Shown here piece by piece: positions 1 through 7,023 of a stretch of 22,380 nt of DNA. Location: NCBI GenBank assembly GCA_002421865.1, contig DISE01000125.1, forward strand, positions 1 to 22,380, given 5' to 3'. A program made the position numbers and the translations under genes. Under the pieces are notes generated by a model. The model made no database searches and was not told where the DNA came from. It worked only from the letters and a program-made list of their open reading frames with translations. This DNA comes from Castellaniella sp. UBA6218 (GTDB lineage: Bacteria; Pseudomonadota; Gammaproteobacteria; Burkholderiales; Burkholderiaceae_B). Every line of letters starts with the position of its first letter. The stretch's first letter is position 1.

Positions 1-1558
1 GCACGTACATGACGCCGGTCAGGCCTGAGCCGATCTGGCTGGCCAGGCGGATGCGTTGGGCCTCGCCGCCGGACAGGGTGTCGGCGCCACGGTCCAGGGA
101 CAGGTAGCCCAGACCCACGTTGACCAGGAAATCCAGTCGGGCCCGGATCTCCTGGATGATGCGGTCCGCGACGTCACGCCGGGCCCCGTCCGGCACCCAG
201 TCGAGGAACCACTGCCGGCAGTCCGACAGCGGCAGCGACTCGATTTCGAACAGGGCCCGGCCGCGCCGTTCACCCCGGCCGGGATCCTGGCCGATGAGGA
301 TGTTGCGGGCGTCGGAGCACAGGCGGGCGCCATGGCATTCGGGGCAGAGGACCAGATGGCGCAGCCGGCCCAGTTCCTCGCGCACGGCGCTGGAGTGCGT
401 TTCGCGCCAGCGCCGTTCGAGATTGGGGATGATGCCCTCGAATGCGTGACGGCGGATGGCGGGCACGCCGTTCTCGCCCAGATACTGGAAGGCGATTTCC
501 TGGCTGCCCGAACCGTGCAGGATGCGGTCGCGCACGGCGGGGTCCAGTGCCTGGAACGGCGTGTCCAGATCGAAGCCGTAGTGCTGCGCCAGGCTGGCCA
601 TCATGGCGTAGCTGAAGGCGTTGCGGCGGTCCCAGCCGTGGATGGCGCCCGCAGCCAGACTCAGTTCGGGAAAGGCGACGACGCGCGCCGGGTCGAAGGA
701 CTCCACCTGGCCCAGGCCATTGCAGGTCGGACAGGCGCCGACCGGATTGTTGAAGCTGAAGAGGCGCGGCTCGAGCGCGCCCATGCCGCGCGCGCAGACC
801 GGACAGGCGTAGGCGGCGGAAAAGGCTTGTTCCTGGTCCGTGTCCAGATCCAGCGCCAGGGCGCGGCCCTGCGCCAGTTCCAGCGCGGTTTCGAAACTTT
901 CGGCCAGACGCTGGCGGCTGTCGGGGCGCACGCGCAGCCGGTCGACCACCACGTCCAGATCCCAGGGGCCGTCCGGCCCGGCGGGCGGCGCGCCGCCGTC
1001 CAGCGACCGGATGGCGCCGTTGACGCGCACCCGCACGAAGCCCAGCGCCTGCAGGCGGCGGCATTCGGCCGTCAGGTCGTCCTGCCGGGCACGGGCCAGC
1101 GGCGCGAGGATGGCCACCCGGGTGTCCTCGGGGCGGGACAGGACCTGATCCACCATCTGGCTGACGCTTTGTGCGCGCAACGGCAGGTCGTGGTCCGGGC
1201 AATAGGGCGTGCCGACCCGGGCGTACAGCAGGCGCAGGTAGTCGTGGATTTCGGTGACCGTCCCCACGGTCGAGCGTGGGTTGTGGCCGGCGGTCTTCTG
1301 CTCGATGGCGATGGCGGGCGACAGACCTGTGATGACGTCCACGTCGGGCTTGTCCATCATCTGCAGGAACTGCCGTGCGTAGGCCGACAGGCTTTCCACA
1401 TAGCGGCGTTGGCCTTCGGCGTACAGGGTGTCGAAGGCCAGGGACGATTTTCCGGATCCGGACAGGCCCGTGAGCACGACCAGCTTTCGCCGGGGCAGGT
1501 CGACCGAGACGTTCTTCAGATTGTGTGCGCGCGCGCCGCGGATGCTGATGGCGTCCAT
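1..1558 (-). CDS. uvrA: UvrA, excinuclease ABC subunit A (partial; C-terminal half outside window)
   Basis: UvrA is the damage-recognising ATPase of nucleotide excision repair; it loads UvrB onto damaged DNA in the cytoplasm. Reading from the ATG at 1558 towards base 1 gives residues 1-519 without interruption. Visible are the first Walker A motif GLSGSGKSS (residues 31-39), a CPVC...CPTC zinc module (C252, C255, C276, C279), a second cysteine pair in the CPEC segment near residue 405, and the LSGGEAQRIRLASQIGSG signature close to the edge. The usual protein is about 940 residues, so the second ATPase half lies beyond the window. The gene is divergent from the MFS gene across a short AT-rich gap. 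In many Proteobacteria uvrA and ssb are direct divergent neighbours; here an MFS gene sits between them. I find no convincing LexA box (CTG-N10-CAG) upstream. Identity is very secure. Confidence 0.97.
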   Translation of the reverse strand, partial: MDAISIRGARAHNLKNVSVDLPRRKLVVLTGLSGSGKSSLAFDTLYAEGQRRYVESLSAYARQFLQMMDKPDVDVITGLSPAIAIEQKTAGHNPRSTVGTVTEIHDYLRLLYARVGTPYCPDHDLPLRAQSVSQMVDQVLSRPEDTRVAILAPLARARQDDLTAECRRLQALGFVRVRVNGAIRSLDGGAPPAGPDGPWDLDVVVDRLRVRPDSRQRLAESFETALELAQGRALALDLDTDQEQAFSAAYACPVCARGMGALEPRLFSFNNPVGACPTCNGLGQVESFDPARVVAFPELSLAAGAIHGWDRRNAFSYAMMASLAQHYGFDLDTPFQALDPAVRDRILHGSGSQEIAFQYLGENGVPAIRRHAFEGIIPNLERRWRETHSSAVREELGRLRHLVLCPECHGARLCSDARNILIGQDPGRGERRGRALFEIESLPLSDCRQWFLDWVPDGARRDVADRIIQEIRARLDFLVNVGLGYLSLDRGADTLSGGEAQRIRLASQIGSGLTGVMYV

Positions 1559-1635
1559 GCCGGTAGGGGGGTTCAGGTTTTTAAAAGGCCAACTTGATAC
1601 TATAACGCGCAGCTTCCCTTCTTTTGGCCTTTCTC
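1559..1635. promoter_or_regulatory. AT-rich divergent promoter region, uvrA / MFS
   Basis: This short gap is clearly richer in A+T than its surroundings. It contains TATAAC on the plus strand (1601-1606) and TATAGT on the minus strand (1599-1604), both usable as -10 elements for the divergent genes. No good -35 hexamer sits at standard spacing on either strand, so exact promoters are uncertain. No LexA-type CTG-N10-CAG site was found. Confidence 0.4.
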
Positions 1636-2832
1636 ATGTCCGCTTCCTCCCGTCCGCGCCCGCCCGCGCTCCGGCTGACCTCCCTGGAACGGCGCAGCAG
1701 CATCGCCCTCGCGACCCTGTTCGCCGCACGGATGCTGGGCCTGTTCCTGCTGACGCCGATCTTCGCCGTGGCGGCGCGCACCCTGGCCGGGGGCGACGAT
1801 CCGGCCCGGGTGGGCCTGGCCCTGGGCGCATACGGCCTGACCCAGGCGATCATGCAGATCCCGCTGGGCATGGCGTCCGACCGCTACGGGCGCCGCCCGG
1901 TGATCGTGTTCGGCATGGTGCTGTTCGTGGCGGGCGGGGTGATCTGCGCACTGACCAACGATGTGGACTGGGTCACGGTCGGGCGCGTTGTCCAGGGACT
2001 CGGCGCCGTGTCGGCCGCCATCACCGCCTGGATCGCCGACGCCACCCGTCCCGAGGTCCGCACGCGGGCCATGGCCATGGTGGGCGGGTCCATCGGCATT
2101 TCTTTCGCTCTGTCGCTGGTGCTCTCGCCCTTGCTGGTGGGCGAGTTCGGCCTGTCGGGGCTGTTCTGGGCCATCAGCCTGCTGGGCTTCGCCTGTTTGC
2201 TGATCGCGATGTTCTTCGTGCCCGACGTGCCGCGCTCCGAGGCCGACATCGTCCAGGCCACGGCGCGCGACGTGCTCGGCCACCGCGATCTGCTGCGCCT
2301 GAATTTCGGCGTCTTCTGCCTGCACTTCATCCTGATGTCGCTGTTCATGGTGGCGCCCGGCCTGCTGGGACGCCTGGGGGGCTACGATTCCGCCAGCCTG
2401 TGGCAGGTCTACCTGCCGGTCATTCTGGCGTCTTTCGTCCTGATGGTGCCGGCCGTCTTCTATACCGAAACGCGCAAGGCCCACAAACCCGCGCTCGAAT
2501 GGGCGGTGCTGGGGCTGGCCGTGGTGCTGGGGGCGCTGCCCTGGCTGACCGGCTCTTTCTGGCTGGTGGTGTCGGCCTTCGTGGCCTTTTTCGTGGCCTT
2601 CAACATCCTGGAGGCCCTGCAGCCCTCGCTGGTGTCGCGCGTGGCGCCGCCCGCCTACAAGGGTCTGGCGCTGGGGTTCTACAACACGGCCCAGTCCCTG
2701 GGAGTGTTCGCCGGTGGCGTGCTGGGCGGCCTCCTGGCGCGCGGCGGCGGCCCGTCCATGGTGTTCTGGGCGGGCGCCATGCTGGCGGCCGTCTGGCTGT
2801 ATACGGCGCGCGGGTTCAAGGATGGCCGCTGA
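1636..2832 (+). CDS. Major facilitator superfamily transporter, 12-TM, YajR-like
   Basis: This 398-residue inner-membrane secondary transporter is probably a proton-coupled efflux pump; the substrate cannot be read from sequence. It has hydrophobic segments throughout and the MFS loop 2-3 motif near residues 75-90 (GMASDRYGRRPVIVFG, the classic G-x-x-x-D-R-x-G-R-R/K pattern). The region AIMQIPLGMASDRYGRRPV resembles E. coli YajR, but the protein ends just after the last membrane helix, so it lacks YajR's cytoplasmic C-terminal domain. I chose the ATG at 1636 over an in-frame TTG at 1624. Neither has a clear Shine-Dalgarno sequence. It lies between divergent uvrA and co-directional ssb. The family assignment is secure and the function is not. 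Confidence 0.88.
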   Translation: MSASSRPRPPALRLTSLERRSSIALATLFAARMLGLFLLTPIFAVAARTLAGGDDPARVGLALGAYGLTQAIMQIPLGMASDRYGRRPVIVFGMVLFVAGGVICALTNDVDWVTVGRVVQGLGAVSAAITAWIADATRPEVRTRAMAMVGGSIGISFALSLVLSPLLVGEFGLSGLFWAISLLGFACLLIAMFFVPDVPRSEADIVQATARDVLGHRDLLRLNFGVFCLHFILMSLFMVAPGLLGRLGGYDSASLWQVYLPVILASFVLMVPAVFYTETRKAHKPALEWAVLGLAVVLGALPWLTGSFWLVVSAFVAFFVAFNILEALQPSLVSRVAPPAYKGLALGFYNTAQSLGVFAGGVLGGLLARGGGPSMVFWAGAMLAAVWLYTARGFKDGR

Positions 2833-2882
2833 CGCACCCGCGCATCCGGCGCCAGGTGTCGCGCCGGCCCGGCAAGGGCCGC

Positions 2883-2912
2883 TTGTAGTGGAAAACCCGC
2901 CTGGGCGATAAT
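2883..2912 (+). promoter_or_regulatory. Candidate sigma-70 promoter for ssb
   Basis: TTGTAG (2883-2888) and GATAAT (2907-2912) are separated by 18 bases in the 166-base gap between the MFS gene and ssb. This is the best -35/-10 pair seen in the gap. A second GATAAT at 2958-2963 lacks a properly spaced -35. Found by eye only. Confidence 0.45.
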
Positions 2913-2998
2913 GGTCATTTGACGCATTTCGATGCGGCGCGGGCGGTCATCGTCCCCGATAATGGCAGCCACATCGTTCAACTACAGGATTTTCCACC

Positions 2999-3484
2999 AT
3001 GGCCTCCGTCAACAAAGTCATCCTCGTCGGCAACCTGGGGCGCGACCCCGAAGTCCGCTACAGTCCGGACGGTGCCGCCATCTGCAACGTGTCGATCGCC
3101 ACCACGTCCCAATGGAAGGACAAGGCCTCGGGCGAACGCCGCGAGGAAACCGAATGGCACCGCGTGGTGTTCTACAACCGCCTGGCCGAGATCGCCGGCG
3201 AATACCTTAAAAAGGGCCGTTCGGTCTACGTCGAGGGCCGTCTGAAGACCCGCAAGTGGCAGGACAAGGAAACCGGCGCCGACCGCTACAGCACCGAAAT
3301 CGTCGCCGACCAGATGCAGATGCTGGGCGGGCGCGAAGGCGGCGAGATGGGCGGCGGCGATGCGGGCGGCTTCTCCCAGCCGCCGGCCCGGCGTGCGCCG
3401 CAACAGCAGCAACCGCGCCCCGCCGCCCCGGCAGCGGCCCCGGCCAGCAACCTGGCCGACATGGACGACGACATTCCGTTCTGA
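2999..3484 (+). CDS. ssb: Single-stranded DNA-binding protein SSB
   Basis: SSB coats single-stranded DNA during replication, recombination and repair and recruits partner proteins through its acidic tail. The 161-residue product has a typical N-terminal OB fold (about residues 1-110) beginning MASVNKVILVGNLGRDPEVR. The conserved aromatic DNA-contact positions W39, W53 and W87 are present. A Gly/Gln/Pro/Ala-rich flexible linker (about 112-150) follows, then the canonical tip DDDIPF. Length and architecture match other betaproteobacterial SSBs. The ATG at 2999 is the only start that gives the conserved N-terminus; a weak CAGGA lies about 12 bases upstream. It has its own candidate promoter and is convergent with the glutathione transferase gene, only 18 bases between stops. 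Confidence 0.97.
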   Translation: MASVNKVILVGNLGRDPEVRYSPDGAAICNVSIATTSQWKDKASGERREETEWHRVVFYNRLAEIAGEYLKKGRSVYVEGRLKTRKWQDKETGADRYSTEIVADQMQMLGGREGGEMGGGDAGGFSQPPARRAPQQQQPRPAAPAAAPASNLADMDDDIPF

Positions 3485-3493
3485 TGACCGGCG

Positions 3494-3512
3494 GGCGGCC
3501 GTTCAGGCCGCC
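3494..3512. terminator. GC-rich hairpin between convergent ssb and GST genes
   Basis: GGCGGCC (3494-3500) and GGCCGCC (3506-3512) form a perfect 7-base-pair stem around the loop GTTCA. The hairpin lies where ssb and the minus-strand GST gene converge, and the GST stop codon (complement of TCA, 3503-3505) falls inside the loop. No T tract follows on either strand, so it is not a textbook intrinsic terminator. Confidence 0.35.
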
Positions 3513-4207
3513 GGCGGGAAATTCGAGGGAAACAGCGCGCGCCGGGTTTCCTCGTCGTTCACTTTCTTGAACGCGATGTCCGAACCGACCTTGCGCGCGC
3601 GCTCGGCGGCCGGCCTGGCATCGACCTGTCGAAACCAGCGCGCGATGTTCGGATAGGGCGCCAGCGGCTCCTCGGCGCCCTTCAGCACTTTGGGCGCCTT
3701 GTCCAGCCATCCCCATGCGGAGATATCGGCGATGGTGTATTCATCGCCGACGATGAACGTCCGGTCGGCGAGATGATCGTCCAGGACTTTGTAATGCCGC
3801 TCGGCCTCGCGGCGATAGCGGTTGACGGCGTAGTCGAGGCCCGCGGGCGCCGCATACTGGAAATGCACGGCCTGCCCTGAGAATGGCCCGAGGCCGGTGC
3901 CAAGAAACAGCAGCCACGAAAGGAGCTGCGGGCGGTCCTGGGGCCGGCCGAGAAAGCGGCCGGTCTTTTCCGCAAGGTACATCAGGATCGCCGTGGAGTC
4001 GAAGACCGTCGCCGGCCGCCCGTCGGGTCCGTCGGAATCCACGATCGCCGGCACCTTGCCGTTGGGGTTGATCGCCTGGAACGCCGGGTCATGCTGCCGT
4101 CCCTTGCTGGTATCCACCGGCACGACCTCGTAGTCCAGTCCGGCCTCTTCGAGGAAGAGCGAGATCTTGGCGGGGTTCGGAGTCGGGTGAAAGTAGAAAC
4201 GGATCAT
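3503..4207 (-). CDS. Glutathione S-transferase, Nu class (YfcG/YghU-like)
   Basis: This cytosolic glutathione transferase-fold protein has 234 residues. Nu-class members such as E. coli YfcG act mainly as disulfide-bond oxidoreductases or peroxidases with bound glutathione. The N-terminal thioredoxin fold (about 1-85) contains FHPTPNPAKISLFLEEAGLDY; T9 and N11 match the YfcG residues that contact glutathione. INPNGKVPAIVD supplies the cis-proline and FDSTAILMYLAEKTG the SNAIL/TRAIL-like glutathione-binding segment. The C-terminal helical domain has the N-capping motif YTIADISAWGW. The ATG at 4207 is preceded by a strong AGGAGG about eight bases upstream, which decides the start over an upstream in-frame ATG at 4258. 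It is divergent from the patatin gene, with a long dyad between. The substrate is unknown. Confidence 0.92.
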   Translation of the reverse strand: MIRFYFHPTPNPAKISLFLEEAGLDYEVVPVDTSKGRQHDPAFQAINPNGKVPAIVDSDGPDGRPATVFDSTAILMYLAEKTGRFLGRPQDRPQLLSWLLFLGTGLGPFSGQAVHFQYAAPAGLDYAVNRYRREAERHYKVLDDHLADRTFIVGDEYTIADISAWGWLDKAPKVLKGAEEPLAPYPNIARWFRQVDARPAAERARKVGSDIAFKKVNDEETRRALFPSNFPPAA

Positions 4208-4274
4208 ATGCAATGCCTCCTGCCGGGCCAGCGGGACGGGACGATCACGACGGCCCAATCGTGTGTGCTAAAAA

Positions 4275-4305
4275 TTCAATGATCGTACCCTCTACGGTCG
4301 TTGAA
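4275..4305. promoter_or_regulatory. 31-base near-perfect dyad between GST and patatin genes
   Basis: TTCAATGATCGTA (4275-4287) and TACGGTCGTTGAA (4293-4305) are inverted around the 5-base centre CCCTC. Eleven of 13 arm positions are complementary. The other two (4280/4300 and 4283/4297) are T opposite G, so a plus-strand transcript could form an unbroken 13-pair stem with two G-U wobbles. The right arm directly touches the AAGGAG ribosome-binding site of the patatin gene (4306-4311). It could be an operator for a dimeric repressor or a 5'-leader hairpin that gates translation. Confidence 0.5.
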
Positions 4306-4316
4306 AAGGAGTTTCC

Positions 4317-5246
4317 ATGCGCGCATCCCGGCCCCGGATCGGACTGGCTCTCGGCAGCGGGTCGGCGCGCGGCTGGTCGCACATCGGCGTCATCCGCATC
4401 CTCGAAGAGGCCGGCATCGCGCCGGACATCGTGTGCGGTACCTCGATCGGCGCGCTGGTCGGCGCCGCCTACGCGGACGGCCAGCTGGAAAAATTCGAGG
4501 CCTGGGTGCGGGGGCTGACCTGGCAGAGCGTGATGGGCCTGCTGGATTTCACCGTCAGCGGCGGTCTGATTCCTGGCGAGAAGCTGTTTTCGTTCCTGCG
4601 CTCGCATCTGGACGACAAGTCGATCGACAGCCTCTCCAAGGCCTATGGGGCCGTTGCCACCGAACTGGCGACGGGGCGGGAGATCTGGTTGCGCGAGGGA
4701 TCCGTCATCGACGCCGTGCGCGCCTCCGCAGCCCTGCCGGGCCTGTTCACGCCCGCGCGACGGGAAGAGGGCCTGCTCGTCGATGGCGCGCTGGTGAACC
4801 CGGTGCCCGTGTCGCTGTGCCGCGCGATGGGGGCGGACATCGTCATCGCGGTGGATCTGAACTCCGACCTGATCGGGCGGCGTTTCAAGCCGGACGAGGC
4901 GCCCGAGACCGCCGAGACGGCGGCGCCCGGCGCCCTCGCCTCGGTGCTGAGCAGGCTGCCGCTGGGATGGGGGGGTGCCAGGGGTGCGGCGCCGGAGGCC
5001 CGGGACATGCCGTCGATCTTCGATGTGCTGAGCATGAGTCTGAACATCATGCAGGTGCGCATCACGCGCAGCCGTCTCGCGGGCGAGCCGGCGGATGTGC
5101 TGATCCGGCCCCGTCTCGCGGATTTCGCCCTGATGGACTACCACCGCGCGTCGGTCGCGATCGACGAGGGCGAGCAGGCGGCGCGGCGGGTGTTGCACGA
5201 ACTGAGGGATCTGATCGTCCCGAGGCCGGCCGACCCGGTCGGATGA
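4317..5246 (+). CDS. Patatin-like phospholipase, RssA-type
   Basis: This 309-residue serine lipid acyl hydrolase of the patatin family most resembles E. coli RssA. The oxyanion-hole loop GSGSARG is at residues 13-19, the nucleophile elbow GTSIG at 41-45 (Ser43) and the catalytic aspartate in the DGA motif at D156, so the Ser-Asp dyad is complete. No signal peptide is visible, suggesting a cytoplasmic or inner-membrane-associated enzyme. A charged insert near residues 185-230, rich in Glu, Ala and Gly, is less conserved. The start at 4317 has AAGGAG six bases upstream. It is divergent from the GST gene and followed after 103 bases by the Tgl-like gene on the same strand. The natural lipid substrate is unknown. 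Confidence 0.92.
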   Translation: MRASRPRIGLALGSGSARGWSHIGVIRILEEAGIAPDIVCGTSIGALVGAAYADGQLEKFEAWVRGLTWQSVMGLLDFTVSGGLIPGEKLFSFLRSHLDDKSIDSLSKAYGAVATELATGREIWLREGSVIDAVRASAALPGLFTPARREEGLLVDGALVNPVPVSLCRAMGADIVIAVDLNSDLIGRRFKPDEAPETAETAAPGALASVLSRLPLGWGGARGAAPEARDMPSIFDVLSMSLNIMQVRITRSRLAGEPADVLIRPRLADFALMDYHRASVAIDEGEQAARRVLHELRDLIVPRPADPVG

Positions 5247-5268
5247 GGGCGGCCGCTGCGCCTGGCCG

Positions 5269-5301
5269 GGGCGGTATCCATAGGTTACATTTGTGCCGCC
5301 C
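5269..5301 (+). terminator. Weak hairpin after the patatin gene
   Basis: GGGCGG (5269-5274) can pair with CCGCCC (5296-5301) across a 21-base loop, followed by a T-rich stretch (TTCTCTTT). This may be a weak terminator between the patatin and Tgl-like genes. The long loop and interrupted T tract keep confidence low. Confidence 0.25.
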
Positions 5302-5349
5302 GCTTCTCTTTAGCATGATGGTTTTATTTTCCGAGCGAAGGCGTCCGCC

Positions 5350-6471
5350 GTGAATCTGATTGCTGGTGTGCGTGTGTATGGCCCCTTGACGGGCGTGGGG
5401 GCCGAGGGCCTGTCGGCCTGGCTGTCGGACGATCGCTGGGCTGGGGCCGTCGAGGAAACGCACGGGAGCGATGCCCTGGGTGCGTACCGTGATCTGCGCC
5501 TGGCGGGGGACGTGGCCGGACGCTGGGCCCCGGATGGCGACACGACGGTGCTCGCGCGGGCTCTGGCCCTGGACCCGGACGCGCATCAGGCGGACCTGGA
5601 AAAAGAAATTTTCATCGCCCTGCTGTGTTCGCCGGTGCGTGCCGACTTTCCCAGCGCGAGCGAACTGGCTGCCGCCGTCCGTGTGCGCCGCCGCATCGTC
5701 GAGGCCGCCCGGCGCACCGTGCTGGCCTTCGACACCGAGCAGGCCGAGCGCCCCGACTGCTGGTCCTGGACCGAAGAGACCGGTTTCGTCCTGCAGCCGG
5801 GCCATGAACTGATTCCCTCGCTCGAACTCACCCTCTGGCCGGACCGGTCGGGCCGGCTTTTTTCCTTTTCGTGCTATCGGGCAACGGAATACGTGCTCCT
5901 GCTGGCGCTGGCCCAGGAACTGGCCGAAAGCCATCCGGCCGCCCTGGCCGCGCTGCAACGCCAATGGCGGACGCGGGCGATCCAGTCGGGGCCCTTCCAC
6001 GATGTGTTCCTGCGGGAATACGGATCCCTGCAGGCCCCGCTGCCGCCCCGCTACTATGTCCCGGGCGACCGGTTGTGGTTCCGCAATCCGGATGCCGCTT
6101 CGGCCGAAGTCGAAGGCTACGAGGGATCCTGGGTGTTCTATCTGGGCTCGGGTCGTTTCACGAACTTCTGGAAGCCCGGGCAGCCCTACACCCTGGTGTC
6201 CAAATGCGTGGAGCTCTATCACTGGCGCGATGGCCTGCGCAAGGACGGCGGCCGCCCCTGGATGGACGAGTCCGTGGTCGAGGCCCGCGTGTCGGAATCC
6301 CTGGCCGACCCGGCTGCGACGGCCCGCATTCTGGAACGCATGATGCGTCTGCGCGACCCGGGCGGTGTGTACGCCGAGGGCGGTTGCATCGATGCCTCGC
6401 GCGAGGCGCTGCGCTGCCTGCTGCCCGGCACCTGGGATCTGGGACTGCCGGTCCTGGCGGCCGCGGCCTGA
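5350..6471 (+). CDS. Divergent Tgl-like (spore-coat transglutaminase family) protein
   Basis: This 373-residue protein resembles Bacillus subtilis Tgl, a small papain-like protein-glutamine gamma-glutamyltransferase that cross-links spore coat proteins. I recognised this by motif order against the Tgl sequence from memory. SELAAAVRVRRRIVEAAR (104-121) parallels Tgl's AELMFELKLRMNIVAAAK. FSFSCYRATEYVLLLAL (171-187) aligns without gaps to Tgl's active-site helix, placing Cys175 on catalytic Cys116. YYVPGDRLWFRNPD (235-248) and GSWVFYLGSGRF (259-270) parallel Tgl's GDCLYFKNPE and ENVILLG segments. In this alignment Tgl Glu115 and Glu187 both become Ser (S174, S260). The protein is about 130 residues longer than Tgl, at both ends. 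The start is GTG at 5350, the first start after an in-frame stop at 5311; no ATG is available near the N-terminus. No signal peptide is seen. Activity is unproven. Confidence 0.62.
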   Translation: MNLIAGVRVYGPLTGVGAEGLSAWLSDDRWAGAVEETHGSDALGAYRDLRLAGDVAGRWAPDGDTTVLARALALDPDAHQADLEKEIFIALLCSPVRADFPSASELAAAVRVRRRIVEAARRTVLAFDTEQAERPDCWSWTEETGFVLQPGHELIPSLELTLWPDRSGRLFSFSCYRATEYVLLLALAQELAESHPAALAALQRQWRTRAIQSGPFHDVFLREYGSLQAPLPPRYYVPGDRLWFRNPDAASAEVEGYEGSWVFYLGSGRFTNFWKPGQPYTLVSKCVELYHWRDGLRKDGGRPWMDESVVEARVSESLADPAATARILERMMRLRDPGGVYAEGGCIDASREALRCLLPGTWDLGLPVLAAAA

Positions 6472-6510
6472 GGATCCGGGGATCGGCGCGCGTTCCGTTG
6501 CCGTCGCGTC

Positions 6511-7023
6511 TTAAAGGAAATGATCCAGGATGCGGCGGCTGGCCTTGTCCAGCGCCGCCATGTCGCGGACCAGGAACTGCACGCCGTGGGCATCTGCGAT
6601 CAGCAGGGACCCCGCCGACAGGCGGCGGATGTCCTCCTCTGCCTTCAAGGTCAGGCGGGTCGGCCCCCGGTCCGTGTCCACATCCCATTGGCTGGGTGTC
6701 GCCCAGGTCGAGGCGTGGTGGATGCGCAGGATTTCCGGCCTGAATTCCCTCTGCGCCAGTTCTTCGTCGATCAGGCGCCGCGGATCGGCCGGCAATGCGT
6801 CCAGGCGGTCGATCCAGACATGCTCCTGGCCCTGGGCACCCACCAGGGCGATGCCCTCGTCGGGCTTGGTGATGGGGAAGCCGCGGACCGGTGTCACCGG
6901 CGCATCGGGCTGGCCGGTGCGGATCAGGATCAGCCGGCCGAAGGCGTCGCGCGCCAGGGACCAGCCGGATCGGGTGCCGGCGTCCGCCGGCGCGGCGTCG
7001 GGGCGCATGATGTCAGGACGCAT
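6511..7023 (-). CDS. DUF1854 protein, cyanophycin-locus associated
   Basis: This is a 170-residue soluble protein of the DUF1854 family, which occurs beside cyanophycin synthetases and their linked ABC transporter in Betaproteobacteria; biochemical function is unknown. Conserved family stretches are VRGFPITKPDEGIALV (about 46-61), HVWIDRLDALP, EELAQREFRPEILRI and the C-terminal LKAEEDIRRLSAGSLLIADAHGVQFLVRD. I see no membrane segment or known catalytic motif. It is translated after the ABC transporter gene on the same strand. The ATG at 7023 overlaps the transporter gene by 11 bases and has GAGG six bases upstream. An ATG at 7008 (165 residues), just after the transporter stop, is the alternative. 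Overlap implies translational coupling, so it probably works with the transporter. Confidence 0.85.
   Translation of the reverse strand: MRPDIMRPDAAPADAGTRSGWSLARDAFGRLILIRTGQPDAPVTPVRGFPITKPDEGIALVGAQGQEHVWIDRLDALPADPRRLIDEELAQREFRPEILRIHHASTWATPSQWDVDTDRGPTRLTLKAEEDIRRLSAGSLLIADAHGVQFLVRDMAALDKASRRILDHFL

Noticed and set aside
56..1597. Plus-strand open frame of about 510 codons opposite uvrA
   Set aside because: It is a shadow of the unambiguous UvrA coding sequence on the minus strand and has no recognisable domain.
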